A stretch of DNA of 64,000 nt, from the NCBI RefSeq assembly GCF_014892515.1, contig NZ_JADBGR010000104.1, positions 181,507-245,506 on the forward strand, in the 5' to 3' direction. The notes beneath the pieces were generated by a model. That model ran no database searches. It was given only the letters and a program-made list of their open reading frames with translations, and was not told where the DNA came from. The DNA is from Myceligenerans pegani (GTDB lineage: Bacteria > Actinomycetota > Actinomycetes > Actinomycetales > Cellulomonadaceae). Every line of letters begins with the position of its first letter. Position 1 is the first letter of the stretch. The position numbers were made by a program, and so were the translations under genes. Below, piece by piece: positions 26,177-34,718 of the stretch.

Positions 26177-27840
26177 GGTTGATCCTCCCCGGTATCGTTC
26201 GTGACCTCGTCGGACTCACCGGTGCCACGTGGTGCGCCATCGGGAAACACCGCATCGATGTAGGCCTCCTCGCCCATGACCGTGCTCGCGGCTCGCTCGG
26301 CGTAGTCGTAGAGGGGCCCGGCTACCACGGTGAGTCCCACACCGATCGTGACCAGCGCTGCTGTCGGGCCGACCATGCCCCAGGGCAGGTGGGATTCCTC
26401 GGGGAGTTCCTGCCCGTCGGGGCGCGGCTGCCAGAACGCCTTGTTCCAGGCCCGGATCACGGCGTACAGCGTCAGCAACGAGGTGACCACGGACCCGACG
26501 ACCAGGAGCCAGGCCAGTGCGGAGCCATCGAGTACACCGGCCTCCAGCAGGCCCACCTTGCCCAGGAAACCGGACAGCGGCGGGACGCCGGCAAGGCTCA
26601 TGGCCGGTATGAAGAAGAGAACGGCCAGACCGGGAGCGAGGGTCGCGAGGCTACCCAGGCGTTCGAGCGACGTCGTGCCGGTTCGGCGTTCCACGAGCCC
26701 GACCACCAGGAACAGAGCGGTCTGCACGGTGATGTGGTGCACCACGTAGAAGATGGCCGCTGCGGTGCCGGCCTGGGTGGCAAGCGCCACGCCGAAGATC
26801 ATGTAGCCGATGTGACTGACCAGCGTGAACGACAGCAGACGTTTCACGTCGTCCTGTGCGACGGCGCCCAGGATGCCGATGAGCATCGTGGCGAGCGCCA
26901 GAACGAGCAGGACGATCTCGAGCGCCTCGTTCCGGGGGAAGAGGAGCGTCTGGGTACGCAGGATCGCGTAGACGCCGACCTTCGTGAGCAGGCCCGCGAA
27001 CACGGCGGTCACCGGTGCGGGGGCGGTCGGGTAGGAGTCGGGGAGCCATGCGGACAGCGGAAAGATGGCCGCCTTGATCCCGAAGGCGAGCAGCAGCAGC
27101 GCCTGGATGCCCAGCCGTACGCCGGGATCGATCTCGGGCAGTCGCTCGGCGAGTTGTGCCATGTTCACCGTTCCCGTCGCGCCGTAGGCCAGGCCGACGG
27201 CCAGCAGGAACAGGATCGAGCTCAGCAACGCGACGACGACGTAGATGCTGCCGGCGCGGATGCGTTCGACGGTGCCGCCGAGCGTGAGGAGCACGTAGGA
27301 GGCGGCGAGCAGGACCTCGAACCCGACGAACAGGTTGAACAGGTCACCGGCGAGGAAGGCGTCCCCGACACCGGCCGCCAGGATGAGGAACGTCGGGTGG
27401 AAGATCGCCACCGGCAGGACGTTGCGGCGCCGCAACTCGTCGGCGTCGGGATCCTGCGCCTCCAGGATCCGGCGTATGGCCTCCGTGTCGTGCACCAGGG
27501 GCGCCGCCCGGTCGCCGCTGTCGGCGATGCCCTGCGCCATCGAGTACAGCAGCACGCAGAGCAACACGACACTGCTCACGAGCAGCATCAGCGCGGCGAG
27601 CGGATCGGCCACCAGGTTGACACCGACCGGGGCCGCCCATCCGCCGACGTCGTACACCACCGGCGCGTCGCGGGCGAAGACGACGAGGCCCGCGGCGGCG
27701 ACCGTCACCACGGACAGCGCGGCCACGGAGATGATCCGCTGTGCCCGGTCGTACCTGTGGAGGGCCAGGGCCAGACCGGCCGCGAACAGCGGCACCAGTA
27801 CCGGCAGGGGGACGAGTGTCTGCACTGTCCAGGGATTCAC
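26173..27840 (-). CDS. mrpD: Mrp Na+/H+ antiporter subunit D
   Basis: A 555-residue NuoM/NuoN-like proton-translocating subunit with about 14 membrane segments. 'FGIKAAIFPLSAWLPDSYPT' carries the conserved membrane Lys and the following Pro-rich loop, and 'RLLSFTLVSHIGYMIFG' the second conserved stretch. It is one of the two large ion-pathway subunits, with MrpA. It overlaps mrpC and mrpE by 4 bases. Confidence 0.93.
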   Translation of the reverse strand: MNPWTVQTLVPLPVLVPLFAAGLALALHRYDRAQRIISVAALSVVTVAAAGLVVFARDAPVVYDVGGWAAPVGVNLVADPLAALMLLVSSVVLLCVLLYSMAQGIADSGDRAAPLVHDTEAIRRILEAQDPDADELRRRNVLPVAIFHPTFLILAAGVGDAFLAGDLFNLFVGFEVLLAASYVLLTLGGTVERIRAGSIYVVVALLSSILFLLAVGLAYGATGTVNMAQLAERLPEIDPGVRLGIQALLLLAFGIKAAIFPLSAWLPDSYPTAPAPVTAVFAGLLTKVGVYAILRTQTLLFPRNEALEIVLLVLALATMLIGILGAVAQDDVKRLLSFTLVSHIGYMIFGVALATQAGTAAAIFYVVHHITVQTALFLVVGLVERRTGTTSLERLGSLATLAPGLAVLFFIPAMSLAGVPPLSGFLGKVGLLEAGVLDGSALAWLLVVGSVVTSLLTLYAVIRAWNKAFWQPRPDGQELPEESHLPWGMVGPTAALVTIGVGLTVVAGPLYDYAERAASTVMGEEAYIDAVFPDGAPRGTGESDEVTNDTGEDQP

Positions 27841-28364
27841 GTGTCACCACCCCCGCGGGCGGAGGAGTCGGGCCGGCGCCTCGTCGCGGCATCCGGGAAC
27901 GCGACCTCGTCCCGGGCGGCCACCGCCTCCTCGTCGAGCATGGCCCCGGACCCGAGAGCGTCGCTGTCGGCGTAGGACGGTACGTCGTGCTCGGCCAGCC
28001 GCGCGATACGGGCGTCCTCCAGGTCGTCCTGCACCTCGTCGTGCTCGTGCAGCTGCCAGGAGCGATACGCCATGGCCAGCACGAACGCCACCAGGGCGAG
28101 CGTGATCACGATGGAGGTCAGGATCATGGCCTGGGCCAGCGGATCGCTCATCGGCTCCGTCGCACCGGCCCCGCCGGTGATCGGTGGGGCTCCCGCGCGG
28201 CCGCCGGCAACGAGGATCGCGAGGTTCACACCGTTGCCCAGCAGTACGAAGCCGAGCAGGACACGGGTGAGCGATCGTTCCAGCAGGAGGTAGACGCCCG
28301 CGGCGAACAGCACGCCCACCGCGAGGAGCAGGGCGCCCGACGGCACGGTGTCGAGGACGATCAT
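27837..28364 (-). CDS. mrpC: Mrp Na+/H+ antiporter subunit C
   Basis: A 175-residue NuoK-like subunit. Three membrane segments in residues 1-100 include 'GVYLLLERSLTRVLLGFVLL' and 'ILTSIVITLALVAFVLAMAY'. An unusually long acidic cytoplasmic tail of about 65 residues follows, which most MrpC proteins lack. It overlaps mrpA and mrpD by 4 bases. Confidence 0.9.
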   Translation of the reverse strand: MIVLDTVPSGALLLAVGVLFAAGVYLLLERSLTRVLLGFVLLGNGVNLAILVAGGRAGAPPITGGAGATEPMSDPLAQAMILTSIVITLALVAFVLAMAYRSWQLHEHDEVQDDLEDARIARLAEHDVPSYADSDALGSGAMLDEEAVAARDEVAFPDAATRRRPDSSARGGGDT

Positions 28365-31300
28365 GCGGACTCACCTCCGGTGAGGTCGGCCGTACGCCGA
28401 TCCGAACCTGGTAGCCGGGAGGGGGACTCGGCCTGCCGGTCGAGCTCGGCGCCGAAGGTACGCAGAATGTCGATGACCAGGCCGATGACGACGAGGAACA
28501 CGCCGATGTCGAAGAACAGACTGGTGACCAGGTGCACGTCACCCACCACCGGCAGGTGCAGGTCCACGATCGTGCTCTCGAGCGCCGCCTGACCGATGAG
28601 CAAGGCCGCGAGGCCGACGCCGGCCGAGAGGAACAGCCCGGTGCCGAGCACCAGACCAGGGTGCACCGGTGCGGCCTCGCCCAGCTCGTAGCGCCCGCCG
28701 GCCAGGTACCGAACGGCCAGTGCCAGGCCGGCGACCAGACCCGCCGCGAAACCGCCGCCCGGCGCGTTGTGTCCGCTGAACAGCAGGAACAAGGCGAACA
28801 GGATCATGGGGTGGAACATGATCCTGGTGAGCACCTCGAACAGCATCGACCGCTGGCTCGGATCGAGCGTGGGTCCTGCCCGCAGCCACTCGCCCTGCCG
28901 TGTGTGCTGCGTGGCGGAGCGCGCCGCCGGTTCAGCGGCTTGCAGCGTGGCGGCCCGGTCGAGGCGCAGGACGTCGCTCCTGCGCTGGCGCAGGAAGACC
29001 AGCGAGGCGACTCCCGTAGCGGCCACGAGGAGCACCGAGATCTCGCCCACGGTGTCCCAGGCGCGGATATCGACGAGCGTGACGTTGACGATGTTGCGCC
29101 CACCGCCGAAGGCCTCCGCCTCCTCGGGGAAGTCCACCGACACGGGCAGATGCACTCGTGCGAGCGGCGCGGTCGCCACGAAGAGCATCACGACCAGCCC
29201 GGTGGTCACACCGATGGCGAGCCGTACCCATCTGCTCGCCGCCAGGGGCCGGTCGGAGAAGTAGGGCGGCAGACGCCGCAGCACCAGGATCATGACGATC
29301 AGGATCAGCGTCTCGGCCAGCACCTGGGTCAGCGCGAGATCGGGGGCTCCGTGCAGCACGAACAGGGCGGCGTTGCCGTAGCCGGCCACCCCCGCGAGTA
29401 TCACGGCCTTCAGCCGGCGTCGGGCGTTGGCGGTCAGTACGGCGGCCGCCACGACGACCAGGACGACGGCCAGCTGCGCGGGGCGGTCCCATGGCACCAC
29501 CGCGAAGGGACCGAGCTCGAGCGTCCTGTTCTCCGCGGCGGGGAGGGACGCGGCGGGGAGGGACGCGTCGCCGGACCGGTCGGTGAGCCCCCAGGCGAGA
29601 GCGAGTCCGGGCCCGACGGCCAGGCCGACGAGGATCATGCCCAGGTAGAGGGGCAGGGACCCCCGCTGCGTACCGGCGGTGACGGCGCCCGCGAGCAGGT
29701 CCAGCTTCCGCATGAGGCGCCGGTAGACGACGTCCGCGCCGGCCGGGGACCACAGCGTGTCCTGCAGCCGCTCGACACGGTCGCGCCGCACGAACGCCAC
29801 CGCGCCGGCCACCAGCACCGCACCGGTGACCGCGAGGGCGGGGGTGAACCCTCCCCAGAGGGTGAGGTGCCCCGGCTCTCCGGCGGGGTAGGTGTCCGCG
29901 TGCGGCGCCAGGAGCCTCTCGCCGATGCCGGGTACGAGGGCGACGACGAGGCCGAGGACGGCCAGGACGAGCGGAGGCGCGACCATCCAGAACGGCTGGG
30001 GGTGCACGACGTCGTGGGAGGCGTCGGATCGCATCGCAGCGGGGAGTCCTGACGCCGGCGGTCCCGGGCGGGACGTGAGGCGAGGCTTGAAGGCGCCCCA
30101 GAGAAAGCGCAGGCCGTAGGCCACGGTGAGTACCGAACCCACGGCGACCACGCCGATCATCACCGTGGCCAGGGCGTCGCCGTCATGTGCCCAGGCCTCC
30201 AGCGCGGCCTCCTTGGCGACATAGCCGGCGAAGGGCGGCAACCCGATCATCGAGGCCGTCGCGAGTGTCGCGGCCAACGCGGTGACGGGTAGCCTCCGCC
30301 CGACGCCGGCGAGCCGGCGTAGGTCGCGGGTGCCGGTCGCCGCATCGACGACGCCGACGACAAGGAACAGGGACGCCTTGAACATGGCATGAGCTCCGAG
30401 GAGAGCCAGGCCCGCGAGGGCGGTGGCGCGCGTCCCGTAACCGAGCAGCAGCACGAGAAGCCCGAGCTGAGAGACCGTGCCGAACGCCAGCAGCAGTTTG
30501 AGGTCGTGCTGGCGCAGCGCACGATACCCGCCGAGCAGGAGCGTGGTTCCGCCGAGCACCAGCACCACGGCGCGCCACGCCGCCAGGTCGGAGAACGCGG
30601 GCGCGAAGCGCGCCACCAGGTAGACACCGGCCTTCACCATGGCCGCGGCGTGCAGGTAGGCCGACACCGGAGTCGGGGCCGCCATCGCAGCCGGCAGCCA
30701 GAAATGCGTGGGTACGAGCGCGGACTTCGTGGCCGCGCCCGTGAGCAGGCACAGCACGGCGCCGGTCACGGCGGGCCCGGACGGCGGCTCCGCGACGACG
30801 GCGGAGACGCTCCAGGTGCCGGCGGTCACGCCGAGCACGACGATGCCGACCAGCATCACCAGCCCACCAGCGGTGGTGACGACCATTGCCTGGATCGCCG
30901 CGCGCCGCGACGCCTTGCGGTCCGTGTAGTGGCCGATCAGCAGATAGGAGAACACCGCGGTGAGCTCCCAGAACACCAGCAGGACCAGCATGTCGTCAGC
31001 GATGACCAGGCCCGCCATGGAACCCGCGAACGCCACGAGGAAGCCACCGAACCGGCCGAGACCATGCGCATCGCGCGCGAAGTAGACGCTGCAGTAGAGC
31101 AACACCAGGGTTCCGACCGATCCGACCACCAAAAGCATCATCCAGGACAGCGGGTCGAGCCGAAGATCGACGGCGAGACCCAGCGCGGGAATCCACGGCA
31201 GATGCTCGGCCGCAGTGCGCCCGGCCAGGATGTTCCCCGTCTGGGACAGGGCGTACGCGGCCGCTGTCGCGGGGCCGAGAGCCAGGATCCAGAACGCTCG

Positions 31301-31372
31301 CCGTCCGAGGCGAGCGACCAGAGCGGGCGCGGCCAGGGCGACGAGTGTGTGCGCGAGAAGTACGGGAAGCAC
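28361..31372 (-). CDS. mrpA: Mrp Na+/H+ antiporter subunit A, with MrpB domain
   Basis: A 1003-residue protein. The N-terminal 500 residues are NuoL-like, with 'PTPVSAYLHAAAMVKAGVYL' carrying the key membrane Lys. A middle DUF4040-like part follows ('VILAGVAGYGNAALFVLHGA', 'DLALTQVLAETL'). The last 180 residues form the MrpB domain ('LFLLFSGHNAPGGGFAAGLV'). So subunits A and B are one polypeptide, which is the normal actinobacterial form. The first gene of the operon, it starts at GTG 31372. It works in sodium and alkali tolerance. Confidence 0.93.
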   Translation of the reverse strand: MLPVLLAHTLVALAAPALVARLGRRAFWILALGPATAAAYALSQTGNILAGRTAAEHLPWIPALGLAVDLRLDPLSWMMLLVVGSVGTLVLLYCSVYFARDAHGLGRFGGFLVAFAGSMAGLVIADDMLVLLVFWELTAVFSYLLIGHYTDRKASRRAAIQAMVVTTAGGLVMLVGIVVLGVTAGTWSVSAVVAEPPSGPAVTGAVLCLLTGAATKSALVPTHFWLPAAMAAPTPVSAYLHAAAMVKAGVYLVARFAPAFSDLAAWRAVVLVLGGTTLLLGGYRALRQHDLKLLLAFGTVSQLGLLVLLLGYGTRATALAGLALLGAHAMFKASLFLVVGVVDAATGTRDLRRLAGVGRRLPVTALAATLATASMIGLPPFAGYVAKEAALEAWAHDGDALATVMIGVVAVGSVLTVAYGLRFLWGAFKPRLTSRPGPPASGLPAAMRSDASHDVVHPQPFWMVAPPLVLAVLGLVVALVPGIGERLLAPHADTYPAGEPGHLTLWGGFTPALAVTGAVLVAGAVAFVRRDRVERLQDTLWSPAGADVVYRRLMRKLDLLAGAVTAGTQRGSLPLYLGMILVGLAVGPGLALAWGLTDRSGDASLPAASLPAAENRTLELGPFAVVPWDRPAQLAVVLVVVAAAVLTANARRRLKAVILAGVAGYGNAALFVLHGAPDLALTQVLAETLILIVMILVLRRLPPYFSDRPLAASRWVRLAIGVTTGLVVMLFVATAPLARVHLPVSVDFPEEAEAFGGGRNIVNVTLVDIRAWDTVGEISVLLVAATGVASLVFLRQRRSDVLRLDRAATLQAAEPAARSATQHTRQGEWLRAGPTLDPSQRSMLFEVLTRIMFHPMILFALFLLFSGHNAPGGGFAAGLVAGLALAVRYLAGGRYELGEAAPVHPGLVLGTGLFLSAGVGLAALLIGQAALESTIVDLHLPVVGDVHLVTSLFFDIGVFLVVIGLVIDILRTFGAELDRQAESPSRLPGSDRRTADLTGGESA

Positions 31373-31563
31373 GTCCGCTCCGTCCTGTCAGGCTCGCGGC
31401 CGGCGTGGGCTGTTCTGCAAGCGGTCAGCACTCCTTCTGGGACGGGTCGGGCCCGGGTGGTCGTATCGACGTCGGCTCCTCGAACATAGGGACCTTGAGC
31501 AGGGACTCGCATGCCCGGCCACGCGCCGCCGTTGCTCTCGGTACGGGCAGGAGCGAGATTCGG

Positions 31564-31728
31564 CTAGCGGTACCAGCCTCGCAACGTCGGTGACCTACCC
31601 CGTCGGCGCCGCGCCACCAGCCGCTTCGCAGGGGGTCGATCCCCAAGCCCCACTCGCGCCATGGCGTAGCGCGTGACCAGTGCCGCGAGCACGATCACGC
31701 CGGCGACCAGAAGCGTTGCCAGGTCCAT
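31564..31728 (-). CDS. Possible small membrane protein upstream of mrpA
   Basis: A 54-residue frame in the 543-base gap between mrpA and the next rightward gene. It reads 'MDLATLLVAGVIVLAALVTR' (one membrane helix) followed by a strongly basic tail ending 'RGRSPTLRGWYR'. Codon third positions are mostly G or C, as in real genes here. The ribosome site is weak. It points the same way as mrp and ends 191 bases before it. Outside it, the gap (31373-31563 and 31729-31915) shows nothing I can name beyond presumed promoters. Confidence 0.4.
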   Translation of the reverse strand: MDLATLLVAGVIVLAALVTRYAMARVGLGDRPPAKRLVARRRRGRSPTLRGWYR

Positions 31729-31915
31729 GCACCATGGTTTCCAGCCACGACGGCGACGGGCAATGGGGTCTGTCCCTCATTTCTCGCGGTAGGCCGGCGG
31801 GGCCGGGTCGGCGCGACGCGTTGCCCGCTATGGACCGGTGAGCGCGAGTTCCGGTCGCGGTGTGTCGGCCTGCGAGTGACAGTTGCTCGGGAGAGCCCCG
31901 AGCGAAAGGCGAACA

Positions 31916-33013
31916 ATGAGCGAGAACACACCGCGTGGTCCCGTCGACCCGCCCGATCCGGAGTCCGGCGCGTCGGGGACCGGCGAATCCGAGCCGCGAC
32001 CGCCCTCGGACCGCCCCACGGAACCGCAACGAGCCGACGAGCCCGCGGCGGCCGCGCCGCCCGCGGGGCCGCCTTCCGGCGGAGAGGGGCCACCGCCGAT
32101 CGGCCGGCACGGTGCGCCACCACCGGCCGGCGACGGGGCCGAGCCGCGCGCGGCATCCGGAACGGGACCCGGTGCCCAGCCCGCTCCCGGCGGATACGGC
32201 GCACCCCCGCCCGGTGGATATGCGGCGCAGCCGCCCGGCGGGCCCGGGGCGCCTCCTCCCGGCGGGCCCGGCACACCTCCGCCGTACGGTGGCGGGGGCG
32301 CGGCCGGCGCGGGTGCGGCGAGCGGCGGTGCGGCCGTCCCGTCCGGGAGCTTCCGGGTCGGCGAGGCGCTGGGGTACGCCTGGAGGACGTTCACGGGCAA
32401 CGCCCTCGTGTGGATCTTGTTCGTCCTGCTGCTGATCGTCGTGGGCGCGGTGTTCAACTCCGGCAACATCACGAGCTACCAGGAGATGCTGCGGGACTCG
32501 GGGAGCCTGTCCTACACGACCCAGATGGACACCGGCCTGACGTTCGGCGGTTCGCTGCTCGGGCTGATCGGGGCGGTGCTCACCGGCATCATCCAGGGGC
32601 TGGGCACGAACGCGGCCCTGCGCGAGGCCTCCGGCGTGAAGCCGACGTTCGCGTCGCTGTTCCAGGCGCCGAAACTCGGCATGATCGTCGTGGCGGCGCT
32701 GCTGCTGACGGCGGCGCAGTTCGTCGGGGCCCTGCTGTGCGGGGTCGGCCTGCTCGTGGTGGCGGTCTTCGCCGTCTTCACGTACCAGGGCGTGATCGAC
32801 AAGGACCAGAACGCCTGGGACGCCTTCATCGCGAGCTTCAAGCTGGTCGGACGGAACTTCGGCGCAGTGTTCCTCCTCGAGCTCGCCCTGCTCGGGATCA
32901 ACATCCTGGGCGCGATCCCGTGCGGTCTCGGACTGCTGGTCACGATCCCGCTGAGCCTCATCGCGCTGGCGTTCGCGTACCGCCGTCTGACGGGCGGCCC
33001 GGTCATGGCCTGA
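31916..33013 (+). CDS. P/G-rich N-terminus membrane protein (paralogue 2)
   Basis: A 365-residue protein. About 140 residues of Pro/Gly/Ala-rich low complexity are followed by a membrane domain starting 'GEALGYAWRTFTGNALVWIL', which matches 'GESHRYAWQSFGRNAGVWIV' of the protein at 23897-24880. Four or five further hydrophobic segments follow, with 'DKDQNAWDAFIASFKLVGRN' corresponding to the other paralogue's loop. The start at 31916 has AAAGG upstream. Function is unknown. It faces away from the Mrp operon. Confidence 0.75.
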   Translation: MSENTPRGPVDPPDPESGASGTGESEPRPPSDRPTEPQRADEPAAAAPPAGPPSGGEGPPPIGRHGAPPPAGDGAEPRAASGTGPGAQPAPGGYGAPPPGGYAAQPPGGPGAPPPGGPGTPPPYGGGGAAGAGAASGGAAVPSGSFRVGEALGYAWRTFTGNALVWILFVLLLIVVGAVFNSGNITSYQEMLRDSGSLSYTTQMDTGLTFGGSLLGLIGAVLTGIIQGLGTNAALREASGVKPTFASLFQAPKLGMIVVAALLLTAAQFVGALLCGVGLLVVAVFAVFTYQGVIDKDQNAWDAFIASFKLVGRNFGAVFLLELALLGINILGAIPCGLGLLVTIPLSLIALAFAYRRLTGGPVMA

Positions 33014-33019
33014 CGAAAG

Positions 33020-33060
33020 GCCGAGGTGGCGGTTCCCCCGACGGGACCCACCACCTCGGC
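33020..33060. terminator. Hairpin between convergent genes
   Basis: Arms 33020-33029 and 33051-33060 give a perfect 10-bp stem with a 21-base loop, between the stops of the paralogue-2 gene and the DUF4870 gene. It could terminate both. Confidence 0.6.
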
Positions 33061-33083
33061 GGCCAAGGATCAGGCGATGCGGC

Positions 33084-33632
33084 TCACTTGATGATGCGGA
33101 TGTTGACCGGGTAGCGGTAGGGGCGCCCCTTGGACGTCTCCACGGCGGCCATGATCATGAACACGAGCGCCGCGATGAACGCCAGGTACAGGATCGCGCC
33201 GATCCCGAACGTGATGGTCGTGATGATGGCGATCGCGATGCCGGCGATGACGAGCGTGATCTGGAAGTTCAGCGCCTCCTTCGCCTCCGCGTCCACGTAG
33301 CGGCTGCGCTCCTTGAACACGAGCCAGACGATCAGCGGGGCGAAGACGCTCAGGATGATCCCGCCGAGGTGGGCGAGGACCGCCCAGGTGCGCTCCTCGT
33401 CGGGCCGCAGCGGCGCCGGCGCGTACCCCGGCGCCCCCTGGTACGGCTGCTGGCCCGGCTGGGCGCCATAGGGCTGCTGACCGGGCTGCTGCGCGGCATA
33501 GGGCTGCTGACCGGGCTGCGCACCGTACGGCTGCTGGGGCGCGGCGCCGGACTCGGCGTCATGGTTCGGCTGGGGCGTGGACTCCGGCTGCGGACTCGGC
33601 TCCGCGCCGGGAGTCTGGGGCGTCTCGGACAT
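33084..33632 (-). CDS. DUF4870 membrane protein
   Basis: A 182-residue protein with 75 residues of QQPYGAQPGQ-type repeats, then a DUF4870 domain: 'ERTWAVLAHLGGIILSVFAP', 'LIVWLVFKERSRYVDAEAKE', 'ALNFQI' and two more membrane segments. DUF4870 proteins are small membrane proteins of unknown function. It is the third protein near the Mrp operon with a Pro/Gln/Gly-rich N-terminal tail. Confidence 0.88.
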   Translation of the reverse strand: MSETPQTPGAEPSPQPESTPQPNHDAESGAAPQQPYGAQPGQQPYAAQQPGQQPYGAQPGQQPYQGAPGYAPAPLRPDEERTWAVLAHLGGIILSVFAPLIVWLVFKERSRYVDAEAKEALNFQITLVIAGIAIAIITTITFGIGAILYLAFIAALVFMIMAAVETSKGRPYRYPVNIRIIK

Positions 33633-33749
33633 ACACCAACCCTAGGGCTTCGCACGCCGTCGTGGTCGAGAACCACGCGGTCCGTTGCCGTAATGATGCC
33701 GTTGCCGACGATGCCGTCGCCGCCACGGGGCCGAGCGAGAGCCGGCCGG

Positions 33750-34622
33750 TCACTCCGCCCCGGGCGCCGTCACGAAGTCGATGAGCTCCTCCACGCGCCC
33801 CAGCAGGGCCGGGTCGAGGTCACGGAAGTCCCGCACCGATCCGAGGATCCGCTGCCACGCCCTCGCCACGTCGGCCTGCGAGTCCGCCGGCCAGCCGAGC
33901 TCCCGCAGGATGCCGTGCTTCCACTCGACGCCGCGTTCGATCCGCGGCCAGCGCTCCAGCCCGATCCGCCCGGGCTTCACCGCCTGCCACACGTCCACGT
34001 ACGGATGGCCCAGCACGAGCACGGATCCCGGGTGCACCCCTCGCAGTGCCTCGTCGGCCAGACGCTGCTCCTTCGACCCGGGCACGAGGTGATCGACGAG
34101 CACGCCCACCCGGCGCCCGTCGTCGGGCCCGAACTCCGCGAGCCGCTCGGCGAGGTTGTCGATGCCGTCGAGCATCTCGACCACCACGCCCTCGACGCGC
34201 AGGTCGTCGCCCCAGACCTTTTCCACGAGCTCGGCGTCGTGCCTGCCCTCGACCCAGATGCGCGAGCCGCGCGCCACACGCGCGGGCGAGTCCGGCACGG
34301 CTACCGACCCGGAGGCCGTGCGCGACGGCGGCCGCGGGGCGCGCGACACGACCGGCGCCGTGAGCTCGACCGGCCGTCCCTCGACCCAGAAGCCGGGGCC
34401 CAGCGGGAAGGACCGCGTCCGCCCGCGCCGGTCCTCCAGCACGACCACCCGCATCCCGCCCGACGTCTCGACCCGCACCACCGCGCCGACCCAGCCGGAC
34501 TCGACGTCCTCGACGACGAGCCCGGGTTCGGCCGCGACGGGCCGCGTCTCGGGCTTGCGCCGCCCGCGATGCGCCCCGGGAAACTCGGGGTTCAGGACAT
34601 CGGCTCCGTATCGGTCGTGCAC
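33750..34622 (-). CDS. DUF3097 protein
   Basis: A 290-residue cytoplasmic protein of the actinobacterial DUF3097 family: 'GFWVEGRPVELTAPV', 'SRIWVEGRHDAELVEKVWGD' (Toprim-like start) and 'RRVGVLVDHLVPGSKEQRLA'. The 'EGRHD..L' and 'VDHLVPGSKE' parts suggest a Toprim-type metal-binding fold, but activity is not known. GTG 34622 gives MHDRYGADVLNPEFPG, which fits the family start better than longer versions. Confidence 0.85.
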   Translation of the reverse strand: MHDRYGADVLNPEFPGAHRGRRKPETRPVAAEPGLVVEDVESGWVGAVVRVETSGGMRVVVLEDRRGRTRSFPLGPGFWVEGRPVELTAPVVSRAPRPPSRTASGSVAVPDSPARVARGSRIWVEGRHDAELVEKVWGDDLRVEGVVVEMLDGIDNLAERLAEFGPDDGRRVGVLVDHLVPGSKEQRLADEALRGVHPGSVLVLGHPYVDVWQAVKPGRIGLERWPRIERGVEWKHGILRELGWPADSQADVARAWQRILGSVRDFRDLDPALLGRVEELIDFVTAPGAE

Positions 34623-34718
34623 GGGCCGATCGTAGGTCGGCCGCCCCGCCGCTCCCGGCAAGCCACGCCGACACGCGGCGTGCCCCACGGCCGACGGCCG
34701 ACCACACACCCACACGGT

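Noticed and set aside
24895-31372. Respiratory complex I genes instead of Mrp
   Set aside because: The NuoL/M/K-like subunits are accompanied by MrpE, F and G and an MrpB domain, and no NADH- or quinone-site subunits are present.
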